Below, piece by piece: positions 21,930 through 34,475 of a stretch of DNA of 64,000 nt. The stretch comes from Jacaranda mimosifolia (Eukaryota; Streptophyta; Magnoliopsida; Lamiales; Bignoniaceae). The translations under genes were made by a program, and so were the position numbers. The DNA lies in the NCBI GenBank assembly GCA_018894105.1, contig CM032119.1:17501246-17565245 (forward strand). Direction: 5' to 3'. The notes under the pieces are model-generated. The model saw only the letters and a program-made list of their open reading frames with translations. It ran no database searches and was not told where the DNA came from. Each line of letters begins with the position of its first letter. Positions within the stretch are counted from its first letter, which is position 1.

Positions 21930-22665
21930 AAGTGTACTTCAATATAACACTATTTATACTTTGTTTGTTCTACGTTTGTACTTTATTTCCCCCATATTGT
22001 ACTCAAATTCACTGCCCAATTTCAATTTAATTAAAGTGTACTTCAACATAGCATCATTTATACTTTGTTTGTTCTAAGTTGGTACTTCATTTTCCTCATA
22101 TTGTACTCAAATTCACTACCCAGTTTCAATTTAATTGAAGTATACTTCTACATAATACTATTTATACTTTTTTTGTTCTACGTTTGTACTTTATTTCCCT
22201 CATATTGTACTCAAATTCACTGCCCAGTTTCAATTTAATTGAAGTGTACTTCTACATAACACCATTTATACTTTATTTGTTCTACGTTTGTGCTTTATTT
22301 CCCTCATATTGTACTCAAATTCACTACCCAATTTCAATTTAATTGAAGTGTATCATTTATACTTTGTTTGTTCTACGTTTGTACTTCATTTCCATCATAT
22401 TGTACTCAAATTCACTGCACAATTTCAATTTAATTGAAGTGTACTTCAATATAACACCATTTATACTTTATTTGTTCTACGTTTGTACTTCATTTCCCTC
22501 ATATTGTACTCAAATTCACTGCTCAGTTTCGATTTAATTGAAGTGTACTTCAACATAACACCATTTATACTTTGTTTGTTCTACGTTTGTACTTCATTTC
22601 CATCATATTGTACTCAAATTCACTGTCCAGTTTCAATTTAATTGAAGTGTACTTCAACATAACAC
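21930..22665 (+). repeat. Repeat block C: about 103-bp tandem array, 7 copies
   Basis: ACTCAAATTCACT recurs near 22001, 22105, 22209, 22312, 22403, 22508 and 22611. The period is 103-105 bp, with one 91-bp unit shortened by a deletion. Units share TTCAATTTAATTGAAGTGTA, CATTTATACTTTGTTTGTTC and TACGTTTGTACTTCATTTCC. Confidence 0.9.
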
Positions 22666-22859
22666 CATTATTGCCCCCGTATTATACTTAAATTCTTTTA
22701 TTGGAATATGAGCGCAACCTCTATAATCAGTTTTTCCTTTATAGGGATCAGGTGATTCAATCTTTGAGTTGGGTGGTTCATCTGCTACCTGGATTATGTT
22801 GATGTCTTCTGTCTCCTGGGGTACAAAACACCATCACATTAGATATTAAGTATCGACTA

Positions 22860-23105
22860 TTGAAGTACAAAAGATTAGGACATTAAGTACAAATATCACC
22901 AACATGGAGTACAAAAGATCAGTACGTTAAGTACAAATATCACCAACATAGAATACAAAAGATCAGCGTATTAAGTACAAATATCACCAACATGGAATAC
23001 AAAATATCAACACATTAAGTACAAATATCACCAATATGGAGTACAAAATATCAGCACATTAAGTACAAATATCACCAACATGAGGTACAAAATATACTGC
23101 AGGCT
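22860..23105 (+). repeat. Repeat block D: 44-bp tandem array, 5 copies
   Basis: AAGTACAAATATCACCAACA recurs at 22885, 22929, 22973, about 23016 and 23061. The GTAC word now appears mainly as AAGTACA, the inverse of the TGTACTT seen in blocks A-C. Confidence 0.9.
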
Positions 23106-23465
23106 TGAATGTTTTATACTACAGTTGTTTCTAAAATATACTGCACTTTCATTTAATATATTCTGCAGGATTAAATGTTTTGTACTAAAATTGCTTCTAA
23201 AATGTACTGCAAATACACAGATTATATACTACACTTTCAGTTAATGTATACTACAGGCTTGAATTTTTTTGTGCTACAAATGCTTCTAAAATGTACTGTA
23301 ATTACACAGATTTTATACTGCATTTTTGGCCTAATGTGTACTACAAGCTTGAATGTTTATACTACATTTGCTTCTAAAATGTACTACAGTTACACAAATT
23401 ATATACTACAATTTTGCCTAATGTGTATTGCAAGCTTTGGTGTTTTGTACTACATATAATATACT
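23106..23465 (+). repeat. Repeat block E: about 89-bp tandem array, 4 copies
   Basis: GCTTCTAAAATGTACT recurs at about 23192, 23281 and 23370 with a degraded copy near 23125. Units share TACTGCAGGCTTGAATGTTT and ATTACACAGATTATATACTA. A 94-aa frame through it is only the translated repeat. Confidence 0.85.
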
Positions 23466-24114
23466 ACCACTTTCAGATAATTTCACCTTATAATTTCAGG
23501 TAAAACGAAGTATAAACCCCAAAAAGGTGAAGTACAACTTTCATGCCTTTTAAGTACAAATCAGAAACTTCTCATCTCACAACAAAAATCATATATATAT
23601 ATATCAAATGAGTTCAAGTGTTTAACAACTAAAAAAGGAATAAAAACCCTAAACATGATAAAATAGACAAGAAATAAGTGTAACAATGAAAAATCACGGA
23701 CATTTAAAACTACAAATACAGAAAATATACCTTTGTTTCTTTTTCTCACTTGTTTTTGTACTTTGCTTCTTGTTGCCGCTATTTCTCCTTCCATTGTTGC
23801 AGAAAAATGACAGAAATTTTGGTGTCTTCCCCCCCCCCCCGATTTCTTCTTCTTCTCATGTCAATGGTAGAGGAACGGCTTTGCACCCTTTTGTTTGGCC
23901 GCTTGGAGAAGTCGTCGATTTCAGGGAAAAAAAAAAGGAAAGCGTTCTTCTTGAAGAGAAAATGTATTTCTCAGGTATTTTTGTTTTTCTTTCCAACTAC
24001 AAGGATATATGGGTCTTTTTAAAAGATATGGGGAGTGATTTCTAAGTTTTGTAAAAAAGTGGGGAGTTTAGTGTGTAAAAATTCAAATGAGGACTGATCA
24101 CTAAAATGAGAGTA

Positions 24115-25062
24115 GATTAAGGATTTTTTTCTAATTAACCGTTAAATTTTTAATCCTTACTTCTAGAAGAAAAGAGTGAAATATCATATCTGTCTCCATA
24201 GATCTCTCATGTTATAATTTTTGTTTTCTTCTTCAAGTTTTTCAAAAGCCTCTTTGAAAAGCATGCCACTTGAGTTTGTTGTAGATTATAGCTCTCTTAG
24301 TTATATTTGTCACACTTTGATGACAAACAATTTTGATATGAGCCAAACCTCCAATTCGTAACTGAGGTACCATTGTAAATGAAGCAAAAGGTGAGGTATT
24401 TTTGGTTCAAAAAGAAAGAGAAGAAAAATGCAGCAATTTTGGCCTTCCATAATAGTTGGTTAGTTTGTTATGTGTTACATAACCTTTTAATTGCATTATG
24501 ATGAAAAAAAAAAAATATTATTATATAATTTATCAGTTAACTTTTATTATAGTGAATGAAAAATTTATTAAAAAATATTATATTTAAAAATTATTTATGC
24601 ACGCGAGGATTGCTTGCAACGATGACTAGTGTATAAAAATAAAAATATCTCTATTCAGTGAAGGAAAAGTTATAAAAAGATAAGTTTTGGTGAAAATAAT
24701 AAATAATGTGATGTATCATAATTAGCAAAATTTTGCAGATTGTGTCCACAGAACTCTAAAATTACCACTCCCGAAGCAAGAGCTTAGCCTACATTGAAGA
24801 ATTCAATTATTTAGGTATTAAAATAACGTTGGGCTTAATTATTTTTTGATCCTGTAATACATATGATCAAAGGTATGGTGTTACCAGGAATGTTCATAAT
24901 GAGTATTATGAATTTTATTATTTTTTATCCAATTGATCATGTTTATAATTTTTAATTTATCTTGTCCAAAATCAGTTTGATCATTATTCAAACCTTCTTA
25001 ATGTCAATTCAGAGTGCAAGCCAATAATGCAGAAGAAAGACACTATAATCCAACAATAATGA
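24115..25062. other. Intergenic with a candidate second Helitron 3' end
   Basis: AT-rich, no gene. At 24600-24629 the + strand has GCACGC..GCTTGC, an imperfect hairpin. It is followed 8-9 nt later by CTAG (24626-24629) and a T, the layout of a Helitron 3' end. No partner 5' end could be placed. Confidence 0.35.
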
Positions 25063-25168
25063 GGTCATACAACGAGAGGTCCAAAAGCTACTAGAAGCTA
25101 GCCATGTGGTCCTGGTACCTAAGACTTTAGGAAAGTGGAGGATGTGTATTGACTTCTAAGACTTGAAT

Positions 25169-26214
25169 TGTTGGTGTGGTGTGTGGAATTTTTGTGATCA
25201 GCTAAGAATCAAGTAGTCGAGATGAGAGCAGAACTCTCTGCCTTTAAGACGAATCAGCCCCGCACTGGTACTAACATTAACCGGCTATCGTCTCCCAACA
25301 TACAACAACTAATTCAAACGGTAACAACATTATAAATCATCTGATCTCTCAAACTTTAGGCATACTAAACTTTTAGGATTATGCTCATAATGTTGTATGA
25401 AAGATGTTGTATGTCTAAAGATGCAATGTGGGACTTATTTATAAAGCTTAGGAGCAATCAATGTGGTTGTTGGTTTTCCAACGCAAAAGTTGGAAGGGGA
25501 CAATCCAAATACATCCGCTGGAGATAAGGAAAACTCGTGCAATCCAAATACATCATCTGCAGGATTTATTATGCTTGTTTTTCAATTTCCAGGAAGATAA
25601 GTTGAAATTAATTTCAAAAGTTTGAAGGTTTTTTCCTATTGTGATTGTTGGGTTTCAAAATAATTCAGATAGTTGGGCCAAAAATAATTCAAATTAAATT
25701 TGGCCCAAAAGGTTAATATTGAACTGAAGGCCTAATTTAGCCCAAGACCAAGCCCACGATCACGCCAAGCCAAGCCAAGCCATGCCCATCCTTAGGTCCA
25801 GCCCAGCCAAACCGAACGGGCGGGCGACAATGGCGGCGGCGTGCGTGTTTGTGGGTTGGATTGAACTCACGACCATGTAGGTTTTCTCCCTTCCAAAAAA
25901 TTGTGGTGCCCCCAAGGGGTTCATCCCTTACCTCAACACTTGAGACATATATTCAAGACCACCTTTTAATCATTTTACAATGTGACTGTTGGAGTTTCAC
26001 TCCTCCTATTCTTTTAGCTCATTCTTATCTTCTTAGTCAACTTTCAAGTAGCTCACTTTGATCATTAATTTCTCATTCACTCGAAATTGGTTTTGGCTAA
26101 TTAAACACCTTATCGTCATCTACCCGTGGTGTAGTTTACGAGATCATCACTTTCTTAAAAATTAATATCTTGAGCACAGTTAAATATGTGGTCAAAGAAG
26201 ACCAATTTCCAACA
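25169..26214. mobile_element. Solo LTR, 1,046 bp, inserted in gypsy RT
   Basis: Begins TGTTGG and ends CCAACA, the short inverted ends of an LTR. It is bounded by a perfect 5-bp TSD, TGAAT (25164-25168 and 26215-26219). Removing it and one TSD makes the RT motif read straight through (DLN-KAC). There is no internal retroelement domain, so it is a solo LTR left by LTR-LTR recombination. The family is not recognised. Confidence 0.92.
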
Positions 26215-27279
26215 TGAATAAAGCTTGTAACAAAGATTTTTTTCTATTGCCAAGCATAGACTCGCTAGTAGATTTGACATCTAGATGTGAGTTGCTATGC
26301 TTAATGGATGCTTTGCGGGATACCACTGAATACTCTTAAATCTCACAAACAGGAAAAGGTAAGCTTCACTATTTTAGAGGAAAGTAATCAATAATCACAT
26401 TAACTAACCTAGGATAGACCTTTGCATTCCTACATAGGTATAGGATGAAATTAAACCCTACACAATGTGCTTTTGGGGTGAGAAGCAAGAAATTCCTAGG
26501 CTATATGGTGACTGGGAGAGGCATTGAAGTAAATCTAAAAAAGATAAAGGCTATCTAGGAATGGAGCCCCTGAGGAATGTCAATGAGGTTAAAAAATTTA
26601 AAATGAAGGATTGCGACATTAAGTTAACTTATATCCAAGTTAACTGAGCATAGTCTACCTTTCCTTGAAGTGTTCATGATGGCCTAGTTTTTTGAATAAA
26701 ACCCAAAATGTCATGAGGTGTTCAACAAACTTAAAAAGGTTGTTAGTAGATCTACTTTTATTGCCTAAGCCACTGCTTGAAGAAGTCCTAAGCCTTTACT
26801 TATGGGTGACAGGTGGTGACCTCTGTGCCGCTACATGAGGAAGGGGTACATAGAAGCCTATTTATTATCTGAGCAAGGTGTTGCAGAGGGTGGAGCAAAA
26901 CCATGCTAAGATTGAAAGGCTCACCCTAGACATAATTATAATCAATTGAAGATTAAGGCCTTACTTTTTGTCACTTACCATTATAGTCCATAAAAATCAT
27001 CATCTACCTTAGATCCTAGGAAGATCATAAGCATAAAAAAGAATGATAAAATGGGCAATTAAGTTAGGTGAATTTGACATTGATTATTAGCATAGGGTTG
27101 CCATTAAAGTGCAAGCCTTAAGTGGCTTCATATTTGAATGGCGGGACAAAGGGCAAAAAAATGGTGTTGCTAGTATATGCTGAAAGGTCCTTTGCAGTGA
27201 CAAATCTACAGCCTAGGTGGCATTAGTTAGCCCTAAAAGAGACATCATGAATCGTCTCTAGCAACCTCCCAAAAGTGAG

Positions 27280-29790
27280 GGGGGGGGGGGGCAAAAAAGT
27301 ATAAGCAAACTTGTTTCAACACAAAAAAGAAAGTAAGTGTAAAGAAACTCAAGTTCGAACAAGAAGAAAGAAATCTCATTTCATTGCTTTAAAAAATAAG
27401 GAGATACATAAAGCCTAAGTTTACATAGCGATTAGGGTTTAAAAAGAAATAATAGTTCCGTGTAATCTATAGTTTCCCTAACTCGGACCTCAACCATAAC
27501 CTCATTGATAGTGTAGCCAAACTTACCTACAACCCTTTCGATAGCTCACCTATGGTGTTCACCCTTGGACCAACTTACCCTCCTTAAGGATCAACCTTCT
27601 TGGTGACAAGCTTATGGGCCAAAGAAGTGGCAAAGTCAAACAAAGTAGTAGAATATGAGAGGTTTCTTTCTTATCATCCTCTTCCATATAGGGCTCAAGA
27701 TTCTTGAGGTAATTGAGGGAGGACTCATTGAAGTTGAAGCCAATATTCCTGAGTTGCCACAATATTTCATTAAGGCTATCCTTTACGTTATTGATGCTAA
27801 TGATAGCACAAGCATTATCTGGATCCCAAGTTCAAGGTAGTTGAGCTCAATCTTCTCATACGAAGTCTAGGCTTTATAGTTTTTCCAAGTATCCATGCTC
27901 ATAGGCCTTAATAATAGCGCCCTAAAGCTGGGATCTGTTTCACAAATATGCTCTTCTGTTTGACGGTTTGACTAATTTCTCATTAGCATCATTTCTTTCC
28001 TTAAGAATGGCCTCAAGGTCCTCAATTCATGATTGTTAAGAATTGAGAGGATTGCCTTCTCTTTGAGGGCTTTGAAGTCCTATCCACTGAGGGCATCATA
28101 TTTTTTCTACTAGTCATTTCAATTAGCAACTGCTGCCTTGAAATGATAATGAAGATTATACCTAGTTGCATGACTTGTGAAGAAAAAACTAAAACATGCA
28201 CAAATACTTTCTCTCGAGAAATTAAAAGGTGACAAGTGTTAGAGGTTGATTTACTACATTTGAGTGGTAGGCGAAAAATTTGATGCCTCCATAGTTGCAT
28301 GGCCATTGTGTCTTCTGATCACTAAGGAAAAGCCCTATGTGGAAAGTTGTCTAGTGCACGACCCTCTTCAGGCTAACCTTCATAATGTTGGCAGAATTGT
28401 TAATGCCCCTCAGGCCAAATCTTAGTTTATCAAACTCCATGACCTCAAAACTTCTCCTTATCTAATATCTCTATCACGTGCTTAGAGATACAAATTTATT
28501 TTGTGGCAAGCCCTTTCCCTTTGTTAGACGTGGTGGACTTTTTCAACCTAAAGTATCTTCCTTGAGGTCCCTTAATCATTGGATATTTTCTTAGAAATTA
28601 GGGCAGATGAGTGACTTATGGCTGCAGCAAGCTCTATCGATGCAAGAGTTGGGCCACAAAAGGAATGGGTGAGAAAAGGCCGATACTTTAACCCTAGCCA
28701 TCTTAGTGATCTTGGCCTGCCTTGTCTTCATGATGAGAGATTGATTTGCTATAAAGAAAACACATACTTACTCATAAAGTTAAATAACATAAAAAATTAA
28801 TAGTAAAAGGTAATAATTAATTAGAAAAGCACTTACCTAGGCACAAATCTAGATCGACCCTAATGTGGGTAGGTGGGAGCCCTGCAAAACTTAGCACACC
28901 ATCCTTCATGAAGATAAAAGTATCAAAATCCCCACCCTCTAGAGTTGCTCACGAATTGATTGCCCGAAGTGGGGCACCATGACCTAATAGATCGACCATC
29001 CTTGATTTCTACGCTTGGAGAATGTAGGACCCTTATCCCAAAGAAGCTCTAATAAATATTAACATCGTTTTCCAGTCTTTCCCATAAGATGAGAAGAAGG
29101 TAGATAAGAACTTTTAAAGATGTTGTGAGTTCAAACAATAAAACCAGAATGTGGTGAATTTTTAGATTTCCTCGAGGATGGGCAATGGAATAGTTGCCGA
29201 AATTGGTTAAAGTTGGGAGTTAGCTGAGGATACATATGAAAATGATAAAGCTACAAAACAAAGCATATTGCTTTGAAAGAAGTTAGGTTGGACAAACCCA
29301 TATCCCAATTAGGAAGTAGATTACAAGGACTACTAGAAGGAATCTAAGGCCACACTATAGGGTCGATTGCTGAACTGTCAAATAACCACTCAGAGGCTAA
29401 CCATGCTATTAGTCATAGGATTATAAGCTCAAACTCCTAAGGGATATAGTACTTAAGTCTAAAGAAGCTAAACTCATTCGATCTGACATCAAACTAATTC
29501 TCACTATGATGAACAAGTGTATTGAATCTACCCATCGATAGGCCTAACCTCCTCAACAATCCTAGAAGGCCCAGCCTCTACCTTGACCTCATCTTCACTC
29601 TCTTTCTCACATTTCTCTCTACACTCTCAACTTCAACGTCATCCCATCTCATCAACATCAAATTAAATTAAAGAGTTAAAAGGATCATTAGAAGAATTCT
29701 ACAGATTTCTAGGACCTCTTCCTCCTTGACTGGACCTCTCTAGTCATCCTCTCAGCTTGACTGTTGCTTTGTTCACTCATATTAAAGAAT
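27280..29790 (-). pseudogene. Degenerate antisense reading region of the gypsy element
   Basis: On the minus strand a start codon at about 29788 opens MSEQSNSQAERMTREVQSRR, soon followed by stops. Coding-like but broken frames continue to about 27.5 kb, including 28306-28022 and 27762-27559. An antisense ORF just upstream of the 3' LTR is known in some plant Tat/Retand gypsy elements. That is the likely identity here, but no domain could be confirmed. Confidence 0.3.
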
Positions 29791-29872
29791 GGATAGAAGA
29801 AAAAATACCTTTAAATATGGAAAAAAAGAAAGCGATGAAAGATACTATGTAAACTTAGAAGAGAGAAGAATT

Positions 29873-31010
29873 TGTTGGGTGTTTGCTCGAAAGGCTTCAA
29901 ATTTTAGAATCTCACTCTTGCTCGATCTTAGAGATCAAACTTCTTTAGGAGTTTAGAAGTGGTAAACATTAAAAATAATTAATTCCCTCATTCTAAAAGA
30001 TGCTAAAAAGGTAATTCAATTGGTTAATATAACCAAAAACCAGCTACATAGCAGCTAGTCAACTTAGGCATTTCATTTTACCAAAGTTATTTATTACCCC
30101 AGACACGTGGGAGGGTTAAAATTCAACTTTCCTATAGATCAATATATTTCTTCCACCTCCTTGACTAGCATGAAAAAGAGGAGACTCATGATAATGGAAA
30201 GGTCGAATATATCTAGAAGAGTTGCAACTCAGTCATAATGTTTGAACACCATCTCAAGACAACTGTGACAAGTTCCACTAGGTCAACCTCATGTTGAATG
30301 GCCGCCTTCAGTCCATACCTTTGAAACCCCTTCTATGGGAACAATCGTCTGTAGGTCAATAAACTTCATTAGTCAAGCATGTTCAACCTAACACATTGGT
30401 CACACGATTGACCACCCTTGAGTTGACTTAATATGTCCCAATAGAAATAATTGAGCTCCATATGAGGACTCCAAACAAAAAGACAAATTATGCCCCTTTG
30501 GATCTATCTCCTATTTGTTAGATAGGTAACCACATTTAATTCACTACAACTGCAATATTAGTTATCACTATCTGCATTTAATGCCATCATTCACCATCTA
30601 CATTCTCACTTAATGCTGCTGAACAGCTACTCTACTTACTAGATAGTTGCTTAGCATACTGGTCAGTACTTTACAAAAGACCTCAAGTGCCCCTCTCTAT
30701 AGGGAATGTATATCTCCATTAGGACGATCTAGTCATTTCGACACCACACTTTCAAATGATTTCCTTATACTATAAGCACCTTTTGTCATAAATACTATAT
30801 GTATAATTTTAGTAGCTCGAATTACTCGGTTTATATACTTAACCTTATAAATTCCTTTGCTCGACCTGACCTAAGCATTAGAGGATTTTAGACAAGAGGT
30901 ACTTTGCAAGCTTAATGTTAATGTGCTCTTCTTTTGATTCTGGTTTTGACATATAATTTCTTAGCTTAAGTGACCTTACTTCAGCCTATATCAACCTCAC
31001 ACAAAATCTT
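29873..31010 (+). mobile_element. Probable 3' LTR of the gypsy element
   Basis: A purine-rich stretch (AGAAGAGAGAAGAATT) precedes TGTTGGG at about 29874, as expected of a polypurine tract and LTR start. Near 30860-30990 it holds CCTAAGCATTAGAGGATTTT and CTTTGCAAGCTTAA, which resemble 60550-60600 (CTTAAGCATTAGAGGATTTC, TTTGGCAAGCC). So it is the same LTR family in two places. The exact end is uncertain. Confidence 0.45.
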
Positions 31011-32153
31011 TCACAAAAAACTGCTTTATAGCTTATTAAATATACCATGTAGAATAAAATTACAAGTATTGCATAGAATAAAGCCGTGCTTGATATATAA
31101 TACTAAATAGTGTATTATCAAACTCATGTAACCTCTACTATTCTTGTTTGATAATACACTATTCTTGTTTGATACCCAAGATTGCACATCCATATTCTTT
31201 TCCACTTATCTCTACTGATCTTTATCTTTTTATTGATACATGACACTAAGGATTAAGGAACAAAATGACTTCATTGCTCCTTGATTCTAATTCTGTTCAA
31301 TGGAAATATACTTTGCTCCCATTTTTCAAAAGCTCTCAACAGAAAAAAAAAGCTTCATTTTTGGAAAAAGTCGTCCGCTTTTGAAAATAACATTGAACCT
31401 ATTTGGGATACTGGTGCCCTGTCTAAATTACAGGTCCTGGCCTTAAACTCTTCATGAAGTAATTTTTACTTTTATCTTATTCTTCACTGTTTACCCAATT
31501 GTATGTTGTCATTGACGTTTTCCATTGCTGTGCTCTATTGCTTTAGATTTCACATATGCTAAAGAAGGTCATGTAACAACGAAGAATGTCGATTGCCATG
31601 TGAAACCAATACCCAAACAAGATACATCATACTTCTACACATATTTTTTAAGTTGATATTTTTAGCTACATATTATTTATTGTATTTATAAAAGGTGTAA
31701 GTTAGCATAAATGTTTGATTTAGACGATGTTGTCGTAAAACTTTTGCATGCCCAATCATCCATAACTGTTGTGGTAGTGGAATTTTAGTTGTATAGGAAA
31801 ATGCACATTAATTGCCTATTATGGTCCCTGAAAAAATTGTGTTCTATGTAATGTAAAATGCTATATTCGAAGTTGGACCATGCTTATGTCATACGATTGT
31901 AAATGCATGTAAAGCATATTTCCCATATTAATAGATTAATTCATGCAAATTACTGAGATCATTCATTTTATGATATGATTTATATAGTTGTTGGTATTAT
32001 GTGTATAAATGTAAATGAATCTTAGGCCGTTGCCCGAATGCCACAGTGGTGAAGGCATAGTGGTGCTTCACCAATCTCAAAAAAATAAAAATTTGTGAAG
32101 ATGATTTTACAAATAATTAAAATAAAAAATCATGTTGGCAACTTTCTTTTTTA
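31011..32153. other. Intergenic, nothing recognised
   Basis: AT-rich sequence with short direct duplications (ATACACTATTCTTGTTTGATA near 31100-31170) and no credible ORF, exon or transposon end. Confidence 0.5.
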
Positions 32154-32158
32154 CCATG

Positions 32159-34475
32159 TGTTGGAATAGTGCCCCCCGCAGCCAACTAGAATTGGTGTGT
32201 AAATAATACTCGAATTGTTAGACAATCTCGATTGAATGATATCTGTTGGAATAATACCCGGCAAGCTAATTAGATTAACATGTAAACTATATCATTTGTG
32301 ATATAATCTTGATTGAATGATATTCATTTTAAAATAGCCATATTCATCTTATGCATATATTACTTCATTAGCATTTGGTTGAAGCCCTTAGATCACACAA
32401 GACTATGAGACTTGGTCACGTACTAGGTGGTGATCATGAAACAAGTCTTACACGATCGTGATATTAAATCTTCAAAGTCGTAGGATCTTATGAGACAGGG
32501 CATCTAAGATCCAACATCTAAGATCCAGATAGACTTGGACTAACGATGCATAAATCCAAGGGTTGGATATTGCTCCGTTTCATGAGCAATCCATATGAGA
32601 TATGGGTGTATGTTAGTGGATGCTTGTTAGAGAACAAGTTCACTAAAGGCCCACATGGAGAATCTACTAGATAGCTGTAGTGGCAAGTTCTCCAACTTAC
32701 GCTAGTGTATATAATTAGTCATTTGACCTGAGGATCCATCGTAACCTTGTGTTTAGGTCCTTATGATTTGACTATTCCTTGATCACTTAGCAGGTCTTTC
32801 GGGTTAAGTTTGGGCGTGAGCTACTTAGACATGGAGGTTTGTGAGATTCAAGATGGGATCCAACTCCTCATTGTTGTGATGGGCGAATATATTTTCGATG
32901 TATTCTATAATGATCGATTCCAATGAGTCCTTGTACAAGGCAGTGTGATAATTTGGTAAAGGAGTTTTCCAAAGATAAGGTCACAAACCAAAGTCGAGCA
33001 TTGAGGCTATTAGGGAGCCGACAAATATCTTACCCTAGGCCTCTTTCGGGAGATAAGAGATAGAATGACTGTATTTATATGGTAAGTGAAGAGCTAGAAT
33101 GGTTCTCCAAAAGCATTCATTTCGAGCAATTAGTTGGGCTCCATGGGCTTGAGGTTGGACATCAACCATGGAGAGTGGTTACTCTCCAATTAATGAGATT
33201 AATTGATTTAAGTCATTAGTTTAAAGGAGTTTAGACTAATGTGAATATATGATATTCAATAAATCACAAGAGTTGTGAGCCCATGTCCAATGAATGGTAG
33301 AACCTAATGGGTCATACGCAAAAGCCAATTGGAAATCCTACTTGATGAAGAGGAATTTTCTATGAGTTCGAAAGATTCCTTTATGACCAATTTTTGGAGG
33401 TTGACGGTTGACTAAATTGTGGTCATTTTAGCTTGATCAATTTAATTGTTAAATTGATCTAAATAGTTTAAGGAGTTAAATTAAATCCAATAAATTAAGA
33501 GTTAATTTAATTGGTGCCACATGACTATCAATTGGTCAAGTTAATTTAAGGAGTTAAGTTCACAATAACTAGCTTAAAGAGTTAAGTTAATTGACTTAAG
33601 AGTTAAGTCAAAGGTTAATTAATTAAATTAAAGTGTTCAATTTAATTAAAATGAAGAATTTCTTTTGGAGGGAAAATTCAAATGAAGAGCTCATTTGGAG
33701 TGCATTTAAAATTTATTTAGATGACATTTCATGTGATGAAATAAAGATTCCAAATGAAATTCAAATGTAACTTAAATTCACATGCAACTTGCCTGCAAAT
33801 TGGCAAGTCTAGTTGGCACCCCACCTTGAGGAAGGTGTGATGCTACCCAAACACAACACCTTTCCTTCATCTATATATAGATATAGAGGGTGGCCGGCCA
33901 CATACATATGATGCACAAGAAATTTAGATCTAATTGTTAGATTCTCTCTTTCCCTCTAATTGTCCATGTGTTGAAGCTTTACATTTTCTTCATAACCTAC
34001 CTCCAAAATCAGCCTTCATCCTCTCATATCTCTTATTTGTTCTCCAACTAACATAAAATAGATTTAGATTGTCCATTGGTGTATGGATCTTATCAGTAGA
34101 GGCAAGACAATTGGATTGCTAGTCTTTTGGAGATCCTCTGTTCAGGCAGTCACTTGGAGGCATTTCTGGAGAGGCTTCTGGTGTTCTGATTGAGCTAAAT
34201 TTTTCATTGTAGCTTCATCAAGGTGTTGGTGATTCAACCAATTTTGAGTTTGTTTGTTTGGGCAAACATTATCCATAATTTGCTACACCACTGGGAGATA
34301 GATTCAAGGTGTTGAAATCTTCTTCCTTGTTTCCTTGGATTTTGAGCAATTCAAGGTATTTCTCTTACCAAATCTGAATTTAAGGCATGTTTAGATCCTT
34401 GGTTTCATGCGTAGCCTAGTTATTTTTGTATTTTTATGCTTTGATAATTGGATCTTAGTGCTACACTTGACTTCA
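32159..34475 (+). repeat. Copia LTR1, 2.3 kb
   Basis: Starts TGTTGGAATAGTGCC and ends TTGACTTCA. The first about 84 bp are duplicated: TGTTGGAATA recurs at about 32243, each copy closing with GATTGAATGATAT. A TATATATAGATATAGAGG box is followed by GGCCGGCC (33893), a word placed the same way in LTR2 and LTR3. Confidence 0.75.

Larger units (their letters stand above)
18740..24114. mobile_element. MULE-like transposon packed with GTACTT tandem repeats
   Basis: Diverged inverted ends of about 110 bp face each other. The left reads TTCAGTCCCCACTTGATTTT, then AAACTCCCTAG and GATCACTCCCTACTC. The right, on the complement, reads ATCAGTCCTCATTTGAATTT, then AAACTCCCCAC and AATCACTCCCCATATC. A candidate TSD core ATTAAG lies on both sides but is not clean. 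The interior from about 19.3 to 23.55 kb is nearly all tandem repeats carrying TGTACTT or AAGTACA. One non-repeat island at 20690-20880 keeps a MuDR-transposase-like N-terminal stretch. Long TIRs plus this remnant suggest a MULE derivative. It is non-autonomous. Confidence 0.65.
25063..29872 (+). mobile_element. Decayed Ty3-gypsy retrotransposon (RT to 3' region)
   Basis: Reverse-transcriptase sequence begins at about 25068: EVQKLLEASHVVLVPKTLGK, WRMCIDF, a stop, DLN. It is interrupted at 25168 and resumes at 26215 with NKACNKDFFLLPSIDSLVDL and CELLCLMDAL. RT/RNase H homology continues to about 27160: [43 protein letters not shown] and similar. The FGVRSGKFLGY..T.RGIE.NP.K layout is that of plant Ty3-gypsy elements of the Tat/Athila side. 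Many stops and frameshifts make it non-functional. From 27.3 to 29.8 kb no sense-strand domain is visible. Confidence 0.8.

Noticed and set aside
20881..23465. CRISPR-like or satellite centromere array
   Set aside because: The repeats have no unique spacers, vary in period, lie between inverted ends and the genome is plant; subterminal transposon repeats explain them better.
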